IMG/VR virus record: IMGVR_UViG_3300021438_000039
Coordinates: 1 to 37,257 of that record
DNA from: a virus
Reading direction: 5' to 3' (one strand)
Length of the DNA: 37,257 nt
Of this stretch, positions 18,401 to 24,815 are shown piece by piece (positions within the stretch are counted from its first letter, which is position 1; each line of letters starts with the position of its first letter). The notes below the pieces were generated by a model. It did no database searches. It was not told where the DNA came from and saw only the letters and a program-made list of their open reading frames with translations. Both the position numbers and the translations under genes were made by a program.

Positions 18401-18976
18401 CAAGTTGATGCGGGGTACCCATATTTCTTACAGCCAGCGGCCGAAACTGCTTTATATGTTCAGTCTTATACGCTTGGCGCGTCAATTAATTCGCAAGCTT
18501 TGGTTAGTTTGGTTTTTGACAAAACAGAAATTTCAGGCACAACGCTAATCACTCCGACAATCTCACTTTATATTAGCGGTGCTTGGGTAGATTATGCCGG
18601 GGCGTATAGTGTTTATGGCTCGGGGTTTACGGATGTTCGGGTGCAACTTGCGGTTGAGGCAGGGGATGGGTTAGCGTTTGTTAAAATCGAAAATCTTTCT
18701 ATCGAAATTTCTCTAAAAGAAATTACAGAAAGCGGCACGGTATCCTGCTTGGCGGCTGATAGCGGTGGGACTACGGTTACTTTTGAAAAAAGTTTTTACG
18801 ATATACAATCATTGCAGGTGACGGCAAAATATCAAGCTGGCGAAACAAAGGGCATTACGGCCGTTTATGATTTTGTTGATACCCCTAACCCAACTAGTTT
18901 TAAAGTTTTATTGTATTCAAATTTAACCGGCGCTAGAATAAATGGTGATGCCGGATGGACAATCACAGGAGTTTAG
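15416..18976 (+). CDS. Tail-tip host-specificity protein, gpJ-like, with fibronectin-type III domains
   Basis: A 1186-residue central tip protein that contacts the host receptor. The first ~450 residues form the hub (IWDVHLDKGRVDF, IALTWDASLFADGLPEIFCTIHGKKVYDPRN, LIIADYLTDTTFGLG; then a tip-attachment region with FSAGKWRVYPGVWRAP), as in lambda gpJ relatives. From about residue 482 come three FN3-like repeats (about 482-595, 598-685, 688-780). Residues about 820-1010 form a beta-sandwich, carbohydrate-binding-like module (WYRENVTASGDTITASAG, ASGWYRIRIFFTRI). The remaining C-terminus is beta-rich. The FN3 and carbohydrate-binding modules are probably the receptor-facing, variable part. Confidence 0.9.
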   Translation: MSVPAKRPTVSVSDNEISSYLKKYKLPKTSANYALARSRVEYDKQSEQLPKGRDISIVKTDAARQAVYGEALVGGVITFAALNSDNTILNLVVTLTGHPVESIWDVHLDKGRVDFSAVPGACYRFVTFDGTIITTNKVYFQRNNGSTTQTALSELVSRSVGWTSNHRQRGCAHALIALTWDASLFADGLPEIFCTIHGKKVYDPRNTLTEYSQNAALIIADYLTDTTFGLGVSSSLIDWDNIEIAADTCDELVTLADASTEARYQINGYFDFDESPDSVLKKMAAAIAGNITFSAGKWRVYPGVWRAPVLELTEDDCRGDLKIETQTSKRDLFNSVRGAHVNKYDRWEVTDYPPVVNSTYITADGGEELWTDLPLAYVTSPSACQRIAKIALEKVRQGIRVSGTFSLKSFVLQVADVVELTLPRMGWSAKTFEVESVDFIEEIEGDGPVISTRLVLVETAEGIYDWANGEETTYDISPNSNLPNPFDTTAITGLALESGTDHLYLRNDGTVFSRLYAEWNAVTDGYVLQGGWIRCQYKRHADSTWLTVADLEPDQLSFYILDVEDNVAYDFRVRTFNSVGAASSWTTVSNHTVIGKTEKPSNVTNFAVTIADPGVVFSWDAISDVDVASYEIRSGATWAGGEVIAQSRAIGTSLEYLDAGSYTFKIKAVDTSGNYSTTEATTTLTIVAPGVVRTLSAEVIDNNILFRWSLPETGTYQVVRYNFYKGATWETKSYVGSTDSTFKNFLEAVAGTFVYWIAAVDQAGTLGTQTSISVTVSQPPDFIAEQSILLELTDATTKTNVFVDTTLNKMFMPVVEETYQQHFDNTAWNAYGNQLESPDDVSSVDWYRENVTASGDTITASAGSARHNVRQPDSSVVAAQVYQIEVEVKYGNHRYLWIGDGGDANWHGGYFDFTAETFTANAYVDRSYVQKLASGWYRIRIFFTRINAGGTHEIYAAFQQTASAASPQTWTTAGTETFLYRNFWLSKWAETSPQDQVDAGYPYFLQPAAETALYVQSYTLGASINSQALVSLVFDKTEISGTTLITPTISLYISGAWVDYAGAYSVYGSGFTDVRVQLAVEAGDGLAFVKIENLSIEISLKEITESGTVSCLAADSGGTTVTFEKSFYDIQSLQVTAKYQAGETKGITAVYDFVDTPNPTSFKVLLYSNLTGARINGDAGWTITGV

Positions 18977-18983
18977 AAAAATT

Positions 18984-20048
18984 ATGAAAAAAATATTTAG
19001 ATATTTAATTACAAGTTTAGTTTTATTTGTTGCAATCTTTGCGGCGAATGTTCAGATAGCGCAGAGCGCGGATCACAACAAACCGGCGTTAACAGATACC
19101 TATTCAAACTTTTTGACTTACATGATGGCGCGGATAACGGACGCCGTGACGATGATGTATGGTTCTCCTACCAACATCCCGGCAAATGCAATGCGGTACT
19201 ATCGCACAAACAACGTATTTCAGGAGTATATCGCGAGCGTTTGGACGGACAAGGTTTTAGGGGCAACTGGTGGTGGAACGGGGCTAAGCACGGCAACGCA
19301 GGGCGATATCATTTATGCAAGTGCTGCCGATACTTTTTCGAAGCTCGCAAAGAATACGAACGCAACGCGTTATTTAAGCAATACTGGAGCTTCGAATAAT
19401 CCAGCTTGGGCGCAAGTAGCGCTGGCCACTGGTGTTAGCGGAACTTTACCGATTGCAAACGGTGGAACAAATAATACCGCGCTCGCGGCAACCGGTGGTA
19501 TTGATTATTCCGACGGAACAAAAATAACCGGGAACGCAAGTTATTTATTTTATGATTCATCAGCTTATGCGGTGGCGATTGGTCGCGGTTCGGCGGGCGC
19601 TACATTAGATGCACAACAAAATACGGCAGGAAGTTTTGTTATTAAACTTCAAACGGCTCCGGTGTCGGCAACGGATCGGCCTACACGGTGGGTGTATCAG
19701 GCAGACGTTAAAACTACCGATGCCACAGTCACCACTTTAGGGTCTCTATCTGTCCCGGCAAGCACAACACAGATGATTGAAGCTACCGTAACAGCGCGGC
19801 GGACTGGAGGTTCGGCGGGCGCGGCAGAGGACGGCGCGGCATATGTTATTCGGGCGGCCGCAAAAAACGTATCGGGAACGGCAACGATTATAGGATCGGT
19901 AACGGCAGGATTTACAGCAGAGGATCAAGCGGCGTGGAACGCAACAATCGACGTTTCCGGTGGTGCGATGCGGGTTAGAGTCACCGGCGCGGCAAATAAT
20001 AATATCACATGGACAGTTACGGCCAACATGGATCGCATAGGATCGTAA
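18984..20048 (+). CDS. Tail fibre-like protein with an N-terminal signal peptide
   Basis: A 354-residue protein from ATG18984, 8 bases after the tip gene; a start at 18942 would overlap that gene and precede the signal sequence. Residues 1-29 look like a classical Sec signal (MKKIFRYLITSLVLFVAIFA, cleavage after AQSA). The rest has fibre-type modules: GATGGGTGLSTATQGDIIYASA, RYLSNTGASNNPAWAQVAL and GTLPIANGGTNNTA, then a beta-rich C-terminal domain. These Gly/Thr/Ser repeats are typical of phage fibres. A cleavable signal on a fibre is unusual: it could be a periplasmic or secreted receptor-like protein, or a mis-called anchor. Confidence 0.75.
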   Translation: MKKIFRYLITSLVLFVAIFAANVQIAQSADHNKPALTDTYSNFLTYMMARITDAVTMMYGSPTNIPANAMRYYRTNNVFQEYIASVWTDKVLGATGGGTGLSTATQGDIIYASAADTFSKLAKNTNATRYLSNTGASNNPAWAQVALATGVSGTLPIANGGTNNTALAATGGIDYSDGTKITGNASYLFYDSSAYAVAIGRGSAGATLDAQQNTAGSFVIKLQTAPVSATDRPTRWVYQADVKTTDATVTTLGSLSVPASTTQMIEATVTARRTGGSAGAAEDGAAYVIRAAAKNVSGTATIIGSVTAGFTAEDQAAWNATIDVSGGAMRVRVTGAANNNITWTVTANMDRIGS

Positions 20049-20551
20049 TGCTTAAAGAAATAATTAAAAAATATGCTGATTATTATAAGCTTGGTTCTGA
20101 ACTTGTAGCGGCAGTTATTGCTCAAGAATCGTCCGGGGATTCTTTTGCCTTTCGCTACGAGCCTGCTTTTTTTAGGCGATACATTAAAAATAAATCCCAA
20201 AAAGAATTAGGGGGTTTTTGGCTTCAAACAGAAAGCAAGAATGACGAAATGCTCGAGCGTTATCACCGTTCTTGCTCGTGGGGTTTAATGCAAATAATGG
20301 GGCAAACAGCGCGAGAAATGGGCTTTGTGGGGGTTGGATTTGAAAATTTATGGTGCGATAATGAAAATATAAAATATGGTTGTAAAAAGTTGGCTTTGTG
20401 TTTTGAATTTGCAGAAAAGCAAAACAAAGCACAGATCGAAACACTAGAAATTGCTTTGCTAAAATGGAATGGTGGCGGGGATCTTGATTACCCAAAAAGA
20501 GTTTTAAAACATTTAGAAACTGGGGAAGCAGAAAGGATTTTGAAATTATGA
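20048..20551 (+). CDS. Lytic transglycosylase-like endolysin candidate (SLT domain)
   Basis: A 167-residue protein starting at ATG20048, which overlaps the previous stop as TAATG. AVIAQESSGD carries the likely catalytic Glu27; CSWGLMQIMGQTAREMG is the second SLT block, and the helix YGCKKLALCFEFA plus LLKWNGGGDLDYPKRVL completes the fold. It shares AVIAQES, RYEP/RFEP and QIMG with the enzyme at 2532, so the two are paralogues. It has no signal peptide, so it would need a holin, which fits its place at the head of the lysis region. It may be the main endolysin. Confidence 0.83.
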   Translation: MLKEIIKKYADYYKLGSELVAAVIAQESSGDSFAFRYEPAFFRRYIKNKSQKELGGFWLQTESKNDEMLERYHRSCSWGLMQIMGQTAREMGFVGVGFENLWCDNENIKYGCKKLALCFEFAEKQNKAQIETLEIALLKWNGGGDLDYPKRVLKHLETGEAERILKL

Positions 20552-20907
20552 AATATATTTTTCTTTTTTTAGTTTTGCTTTTAAATTCTTGCGGCACGGG
20601 GGGCGATGATAGTACAAGCAATCCGAGCTCCGTAAGCACGGTAACAAATTGCGAGGAAGTAAAAGGGGCAAGTTTAGAAAAAATTCTCGCAGCGGCGAAA
20701 AGCAAAAAGATAGAAATAATTGATTATCGAGTGAATAAAGGCGGTGACGTTATTGTGGTGCAATGTGGTGGGACTCTTAACCAAACAACAACGAATACTA
20801 CAACAACGACCACAACCACCGTCGACGCAAGCGATACTGAAACAACAGAAGTTGTTAAAAAAATTAATAGCGGTGAAATTTCACGGCTAGAATTAATTAG
20901 TAGATGA
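20548..20907 (+). CDS. Small lipoprotein of the lysis region
   Basis: A 119-residue protein with signal peptide and lipobox (MKYIFLFLVLLLNSCGTG, Cys15). After the Cys comes a Ser/Asn-rich linker, a small alpha-beta segment (LEKILAAAKSKKIEIIDYRVNKGGDVIVVQCGG), then a Thr-rich stretch from repeated ACA/ACC/ACG triplets. The start overlaps the transglycosylase stop as ATGA. It could be an outer-membrane spanin component or a surface lipoprotein; there is no diagnostic motif for either. Confidence 0.72.
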   Translation: MKYIFLFLVLLLNSCGTGGDDSTSNPSSVSTVTNCEEVKGASLEKILAAAKSKKIEIIDYRVNKGGDVIVVQCGGTLNQTTTNTTTTTTTTVDASDTETTEVVKKINSGEISRLELISR

Positions 20908-21053
20908 TAGTTGACGATCAAATATTGTTTAATATTTGTGTTAGTATTTTTAGTTTTTTCTTTGGGTTGTTCTGTGGGGGTAGGCGGTCGGTCTATCACA
21001 TTCATTTGCCGACCGATGCCGATTTGGAATTTAGAGAGTTTGAAAGCCGGTAA
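20904..21053 (+). CDS. Possible 49-residue membrane protein, overlapping the next ORF in another frame
   Basis: The ATG overlaps the preceding TGA (ATGA), matching the coupling used elsewhere here. The product has an acidic start (MIVDDQ), one hydrophobic segment (ILFNICVSIFSFFFGLFCGG) and RR followed by a charged tail ending EFREFESR. It overlaps the 20911-21108 frame for nearly its whole length. Either frame, or both in the manner of nested spanin genes, may be used. Confidence 0.4.
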   Translation: MIVDDQILFNICVSIFSFFFGLFCGGRRSVYHIHLPTDADLEFREFESR

Positions 21054-21108
21054 CGGTATTTTAGAATCAATAGAGGGTGAGCAGTTTGTTTGCTCAACTT
21101 CTTTTTAA
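20911..21108 (+). CDS. Possible 65-residue lipoprotein-like peptide with TTG start
   Basis: The frame opens with TTG; MTIKYCLIFVLVFLVFSLGC is a signal peptide with a lipobox-like end (S-L-G-C, imperfect at -3). A short mature part with two further cysteines follows (FICRPMPIW, EQFVCSTSF). The alternative frame from 20904 has an ATG with better coupling. This one is longer and has a convincing export signal, so I keep both at moderate confidence. Confidence 0.45.
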   Translation: MTIKYCLIFVLVFLVFSLGCSVGVGGRSITFICRPMPIWNLESLKAGNGILESIEGEQFVCSTSF

Positions 21109-21120
21109 AAATGGGATTGT

Positions 21121-21438
21121 ATGAATAAAATAATTGATTTTTTAACAGGGTTAGTTAGTGGCCCGGTGAATTATGTTTTTAGCAAAACAACACTTGGCAA
21201 ACTAATTGATGGTAAGAAAACTGAAATTGGTTTTAGCTTGCTTGCGCTTAATCTTTTAATCGCTTTTCTAATTCAACTTGCTGATTTGGGCTCTCAATAT
21301 TTCGCAGGGGTTCCTTTTTTCGCGAATGCTTACCAAACTTTAATTGGTGTCCAAGCTAGTGTTAGCGATATTATTTCAAAAGCTGGCAGCATTGGGATCG
21401 CGGTTGGGGTTTACCATGATAAACTAAAACGCAGCTAG
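21121..21438 (+). CDS. Holin-like membrane protein
   Basis: A 105-residue protein with one strong transmembrane helix (IGFSLLALNLLIAFLIQLADLG, about 37-58) and a second weak hydrophobic segment near the C-terminus (SIGIAVGVY), ending DKLKRS. The size, the basic C-terminus and the place among transglycosylase and lipoprotein genes suggest a holin or antiholin that controls release of the endolysin. There is no family signature I can name. Confidence 0.5.
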   Translation: MNKIIDFLTGLVSGPVNYVFSKTTLGKLIDGKKTEIGFSLLALNLLIAFLIQLADLGSQYFAGVPFFANAYQTLIGVQASVSDIISKAGSIGIAVGVYHDKLKRS

Positions 21439-21442
21439 GAAA

Positions 21443-21631
21443 ATGCTAAAAGCAGAAATACAAACAAGAGATCGCTTGATTGAAGAAGCTAAAAAAATAG
21501 ATTTATCTCAGATTGATTTTTGCCGTTTCTTGGCCTCAAAAGTTTTCAGAACGCTTTGTGCCCATTATTTTCCTGATGCAAACCCTTGGGAACAAAAAAA
21601 AAGATATTATGGCGCTCAACCATCACGATGA
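21443..21631 (+). CDS. Small hypothetical protein in the lysis region
   Basis: A 62-residue, mainly helical, charged protein without a membrane segment. AGGAAA precedes ATG21443. LASKVFRTLCAHYFPDANPWEQKKRYYG is distinctive but unrecognised. Its last 23 bases overlap the following gene in another frame. It could be a cytoplasmic regulator of the neighbouring membrane proteins. Confidence 0.5.
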   Translation: MLKAEIQTRDRLIEEAKKIDLSQIDFCRFLASKVFRTLCAHYFPDANPWEQKKRYYGAQPSR

Positions 21632-21920
21632 AGCAACAATTTGGTTAGAGAAAATTCTCGAGAAGCTTCACGCTGATTTAAGAGATTTGGAGAATGTTGT
21701 TAGCCAACAGGCTAAGGATCATTATAAATTAGAAATAGAAGTTGAAAAATTTTCAGCGATTAAAAAGACATTACAAGCTATTGAAGCTCAGATCGAAAAA
21801 ATAGAAAAAACACTAGCAGGACATAAAAAAAAAATAACTATCTTAGCTCTAGGGCTTGGTGGGGCAAGCGGGTATTTAATGGGATGGGAAAAAATAAAAT
21901 CTTTTTGCCAGAAGTATTAA
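21609..21920 (+). CDS. Coiled-coil protein with a C-terminal membrane segment (possible lysis protein)
   Basis: 103 residues from ATG21609; the longer frame from 21513 would be an unlikely extension inside the previous gene. A long amphipathic coiled coil (HADLRDLENVVSQQAKDHYK ... IEAQIEKIEKTLAGH) leads to a C-terminal hydrophobic helix (ITILALGLGGASGYLMGW). This is a reversed i-spanin layout (membrane anchor at the C-terminus) and also resembles DUF1515/gp-type tail or holin accessory proteins. Function is unresolved; position suggests lysis. Confidence 0.5.
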   Translation: MALNHHDEATIWLEKILEKLHADLRDLENVVSQQAKDHYKLEIEVEKFSAIKKTLQAIEAQIEKIEKTLAGHKKKITILALGLGGASGYLMGWEKIKSFCQKY

Positions 21921-21921
21921 A

Positions 21922-23133
21922 ATGGTGGGCGCTAGGGATTCTAATAGTTTGGATTTTTTAATTTTCTTAATTTGTTTTTTGCTTTTTGGATGCAGCGCTA
22001 AAGCTGAAACACTTTCTATTACGCTTGGCCCGCAAGAAAAAGTTTTTGATTATACAACTTTTAATTGCCCACTTAGCGAGAATGAGCATGATACCGTTGA
22101 TATGCCGGTTACGGCGTTTCGTCGCGGTGATGGGAAAGTGCTGTTTCTGGCCTCAAATAGCAACAATTTTGAAATGGTTGGGAATTCGGTAGAATCGGCG
22201 CAAAGATCGGCAAATTGCAAAAAACTTATTTTTTCTAATTACAATCCTAACCCGGCTAGCTATGATTATAAATCGTGGCTTCAGGCGGTTTACAAAACAA
22301 AACTTGGCGAAACTCTGGGGTTAATCCACCATGAATACCACGGTGAGGACATTACCCCGGTGCAATGCCAGCCGGATTCTAACGGCAAGCATACTTGTTG
22401 GTACGGGTCGGCACTCGTGGCAATCTCACAAGATGGCGGTAATAATTTTATTTTTAGCCCTAGTTTCTCAAAAGTTTTAGCCACCCCACCATACCCTTAT
22501 CAGATTGGGATCGGGCGTATGGGGTACTCTAGCCCAAAAGTGGTTAGATTGCCCGATACGGCGTCAAATAAATTTGCGGTGTTTGTGCTAGCTAGTCATG
22601 GGATTAATCAATCTGTGACTGTTTCTAGCGCTTCCGGGACATGTTTATTTATTGGTAGTGGAAGCAATACCGCTAATTGGCGTGGCTGGAATGGATCAAG
22701 CTTTTCAACCATCGTAAAAGATCCTTACACGCCGGGCGGTTCTCTGTTGGCTAATCTCTGTGAGCCGGTTATTGATCTTAATATTATGTCAGTAAAATTT
22801 ATTCCAGCAAAGAATTTGTTTTTGGCTATTGGGTACAGGCCATCAGCTACAGCAAACAGAACTGATTTAATGTTTTCAACTTCAAATAATTTAATAAGCT
22901 GGTCGGAGCCGCAATTGCTTAGAACTTTTATTTCACATCGGGATTGGCAACCTGGTGACATCAGGCCAAGCTATTATCATTCATTACTAGATCCAGATTC
23001 TAGTTCGGTGAATTTTGATACCTTAGAGAATCGTCCGTTTCTTTATCACGCAAAATGGAAAACGTCCGTAACGGAAGTTTTGGACGATGAACGATTGCTT
23101 TACCGGCAGCCAATGTTTTTAAATTGGGAATAA
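21922..23133 (+). CDS. Secreted lipoprotein with beta-propeller / sialidase-like fold
   Basis: A 403-residue exported protein. FLIFLICFLLFGC is the signal with lipobox (LFGC). The mature part looks like repeated beta-blades: LVAISQDGGNNFIF fits the Asp-box motif (S-x-D-x-G-x-x-F/W), and LMFSTSNNLISWSEPQ is a second, weaker one; several Cys may form disulfides (C48, C98, C153, C158). Such propellers occur in sialidases and GH43-type glycosidases, but I cannot see their catalytic residues with certainty. As a surface lipoprotein encoded late, it could alter the host surface, degrade capsule, or attach to virions. Confidence 0.55.
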   Translation: MVGARDSNSLDFLIFLICFLLFGCSAKAETLSITLGPQEKVFDYTTFNCPLSENEHDTVDMPVTAFRRGDGKVLFLASNSNNFEMVGNSVESAQRSANCKKLIFSNYNPNPASYDYKSWLQAVYKTKLGETLGLIHHEYHGEDITPVQCQPDSNGKHTCWYGSALVAISQDGGNNFIFSPSFSKVLATPPYPYQIGIGRMGYSSPKVVRLPDTASNKFAVFVLASHGINQSVTVSSASGTCLFIGSGSNTANWRGWNGSSFSTIVKDPYTPGGSLLANLCEPVIDLNIMSVKFIPAKNLFLAIGYRPSATANRTDLMFSTSNNLISWSEPQLLRTFISHRDWQPGDIRPSYYHSLLDPDSSSVNFDTLENRPFLYHAKWKTSVTEVLDDERLLYRQPMFLNWE

Positions 23134-23171
23134 AAAAGTTTCCAGCTTCTAACCAGCAGGAGGTTTTGAAA

Positions 23172-23393
23172 ATGTACTACACAATCACAGTTGATTCAGA
23201 TCGCGGCTATATGATTCTTACTGCGCTTTCATTTAGACAATCAATAGAATTGAAAATCGCGGGGGAAGAAATTACGGCAAATTTTCCGGGGGCTTGCTTG
23301 TGTCTTTTTGGCGATGATGTTCTCAAGAATTGTTGTGCGGTCATTAACAAAGCTTACCCCGGATATTCTCGGGTTGTTGTTAGGGTTGCGTAG
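23172..23393 (+). CDS. Small hypothetical protein, last gene of the + strand operon
   Basis: 73 residues from ATG23172, chosen because a perfect AGGAGG lies at 23158-23163, 8 bases ahead; an in-frame start at 23124 lies inside the upstream gene. MYYTITVDSDRGYMILTALSF looks beta-rich, and the cysteine pairs (ACLC, NCC) are unusual for a cytoplasmic protein this short. No family recognised. It faces the reverse-strand operon across a 33-bp gap that holds only a weak hairpin plus T-run (AGCT...AGCT then TTTTTTT). Confidence 0.55.
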   Translation: MYYTITVDSDRGYMILTALSFRQSIELKIAGEEITANFPGACLCLFGDDVLKNCCAVINKAYPGYSRVVVRVA

Positions 23394-23426
23394 CTATTTT
23401 AAAGCTGGAATTTTTTTAATAAAAAT

Positions 23427-23738
23427 CTATTCGTCTAGCATTTTCAAGATTTCGGGGAAAACAACGGACTGAGCTTGAAGAAAAATTTCTTTTGCATTAG
23501 GTTCTCTTGTGTTTTTATAAATATCTGGCAACCAATAATTAGGAGTCTCAATTAACAAATCAGCATTTTTAAGAGATTTTGCCAAAACTTCGAGTCTCCA
23601 TCGAGTGCATTTTGGAATCATTAACTTTATCAAATCTTGTTTTTTAATTGGGGCCATCCAAGCTATATAACCTAAGATATAAGTAAGAATTGCCGCATTT
23701 GCTTGGTTTGCTTGCTCGTTATTTATATTCTTAACCAT
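23427..23738 (-). CDS. Hypothetical protein, possible winged-helix
   Basis: A 103-residue protein at the promoter-distal end of the early operon. The middle (MAPIKKQDLIKLMIPKCTRWRLEVLAKSLKNADLLIETPNYW) resembles a winged-helix: two helices followed by a strand-loop 'wing'. It lies 3 bases behind the DnaA-like gene and may work with it. No family identified. Confidence 0.5.
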   Translation of the reverse strand: MVKNINNEQANQANAAILTYILGYIAWMAPIKKQDLIKLMIPKCTRWRLEVLAKSLKNADLLIETPNYWLPDIYKNTREPNAKEIFLQAQSVVFPEILKMLDE

Positions 23739-23741
23739 TAT

Positions 23742-24203
23742 TTATAGCTTACCTTGCTTCGCGATTTCCTTCTCTAGGTATTGATTAAATATTTTTTCAA
23801 CTAATCTCTTTCTCGATTCCCATTGTGGGTGTTTGTTCTTTCTGATTTCATCGACCGCATATAAAATTGTGGAATGATCTCTTTGGAAAATTTCACCAAG
23901 AATTGCGAGCCGGGCGAACCTACATTCATAAGGAACGAGCCGGGCAACGCAATACATGCAAAGTTTTCGGGCATCGCTGATACGCTCCCGGCCTCGCCTT
24001 TTGCTGAAAATTTCTTTAATCAACACTTCTTTTTCTCTTTGTGGCAAATTTGGCACAGATTCATTGATAATTGCATTAGCGAAAAAATAAGCCCGATCAC
24101 GAAAGAAAAAAAACTCATCTAAATCTTTTTCCATTTTTTTGCGCAGGTTTAAATACTCTTGAATTTTTTTGTCTAAATTCGTTATTTTGTTTTTTGTTTG
24201 CAT
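23742..24203 (-). CDS. DnaA domain IV-like DNA-binding protein (no AAA+ domain)
   Basis: A 153-residue protein. SDARKLCMYCVARLVPYECRFARLAILGEIFQRDHSTILYAVDEI (given in parts: ARKLCMYCVARL, LGEIFQRDHSTILYAVDEI) matches the DnaA C-terminal DNA-binding domain: helix, then the signature G-x-x-F-x-R-D-H-S/T-T-x-x-x-A. The N-terminal ~70 residues are charged helical and lack the Walker motifs, so this is domain IV alone on a new N-terminus. It may bind DnaA-box-like sites, initiate phage replication, or compete with host DnaA. It is preceded by a C9A9 tract next to its start codon rather than a clear Shine-Dalgarno. Confidence 0.75.
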   Translation of the reverse strand: MQTKNKITNLDKKIQEYLNLRKKMEKDLDEFFFFRDRAYFFANAIINESVPNLPQREKEVLIKEIFSKRRGRERISDARKLCMYCVARLVPYECRFARLAILGEIFQRDHSTILYAVDEIRKNKHPQWESRKRLVEKIFNQYLEKEIAKQGKL

Positions 24204-24213
24204 ATATTTTTTG

Positions 24214-24231
24214 TTTTTTTTTGGGGGGGGG
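24214..24231. repeat. T9-G9 homopolymer junction in front of the DnaA-like gene
   Basis: On the + strand nine T are followed by nine G; in the gene's direction this reads C9A9, ending 10 bases before the ATG. A run of nine G/C is far outside the local composition. It may be a slippage-prone translation control site or a sequencing/assembly artefact. Confidence 0.8.
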
Positions 24232-24330
24232 TCATCGGAGAATATTTCCGATTATGTATGTAATTAAAGTTAGGATTATAATTGTTGTTGCCAACATTGT
24301 TAGGCCATAAAAAAAAGGATTTTTAATCAT
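24232..24330 (-). CDS. 32-residue single-pass membrane microprotein
   Basis: MIKNPFFYGLTMLATTIIIL followed by TLITYIIGNILR is one long hydrophobic helix with basic ends. Its ATG overlaps the stop of the upstream ASCH-like gene as ATGA, the coupling style of this operon. The stop borders the C9A9 tract. Unknown function. Confidence 0.55.
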   Translation of the reverse strand: MIKNPFFYGLTMLATTIIILTLITYIIGNILR

Positions 24331-24815
24331 AATTTCACAAACTCGATCACCCAAACTTTCGGGTTCTCGCTTTCGGTTCCATCGATGCCGTGATCGGGGT
24401 TCCGCTTATAAAAATAATTAAGAAAATCTTGCCGGAACTCGAAGCTCTCGGCTCTCGCGTCGGCCTCGTTGATGTCGAGCAGTTGTTCTTGCCTGAGATT
24501 AACAACTTCCCCAAAAATACGAGCGTAAATTTTCGGCATAAACATTGACGGCAGAAAATCTGCAGACCAACGCCAATCACAAGGATTCTGATTCTTTGGC
24601 AGCACGTCTATTATGTCTATTATGTTTTTTTTGTCCGCGAAATACGCGATAGTCCCGCCTTCGTTGTATAGCGTCTCTTTTATATAAAAAGTATCGCCGA
24701 TTCCAAGTTTCGGCTTGCTCAGTCGCCGCGTCTGCGTTTTGTCCCCCGCAAGGATGGCGACAACCATCTGAGATGAGAACGAAAGGGGCCTAGTCTTTTT
24801 GTCCACTATTTCCAC
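24327..24815 (-). CDS. ASCH-domain-like protein
   Basis: A 162-residue protein. RPLSFSSQMVVAILAGDKTQTRRLSKP is the typical start of phage proteins with an ASCH (PUA-like) fold, followed by LGIGDTFYIKETL, WSADFLPSMFMPKIYARIF, LLDINEADARAESF and the closing PKVWVIEFVKL. ASCH domains are predicted RNA- or nucleotide-binding; the role in phages is not well known. The start overlaps the end of the Dam-type methylase gene by 10 bases. Confidence 0.78.
   Translation of the reverse strand: MEIVDKKTRPLSFSSQMVVAILAGDKTQTRRLSKPKLGIGDTFYIKETLYNEGGTIAYFADKKNIIDIIDVLPKNQNPCDWRWSADFLPSMFMPKIYARIFGEVVNLRQEQLLDINEADARAESFEFRQDFLNYFYKRNPDHGIDGTESENPKVWVIEFVKL

Noticed and set aside
20184-20705. A 173-residue open frame on the - strand across the second transglycosylase and lipoprotein genes
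   Set aside because: It covers two genes with clear motifs and overlapping coupling, its product has no domain, and it lacks a ribosome-binding site.
23394-23426. A hairpin-like AGCT...AGCT followed by T7 between the convergent operons
   Set aside because: Only four certain pairs in the stem; too weak to list as a terminator, although one is expected here.
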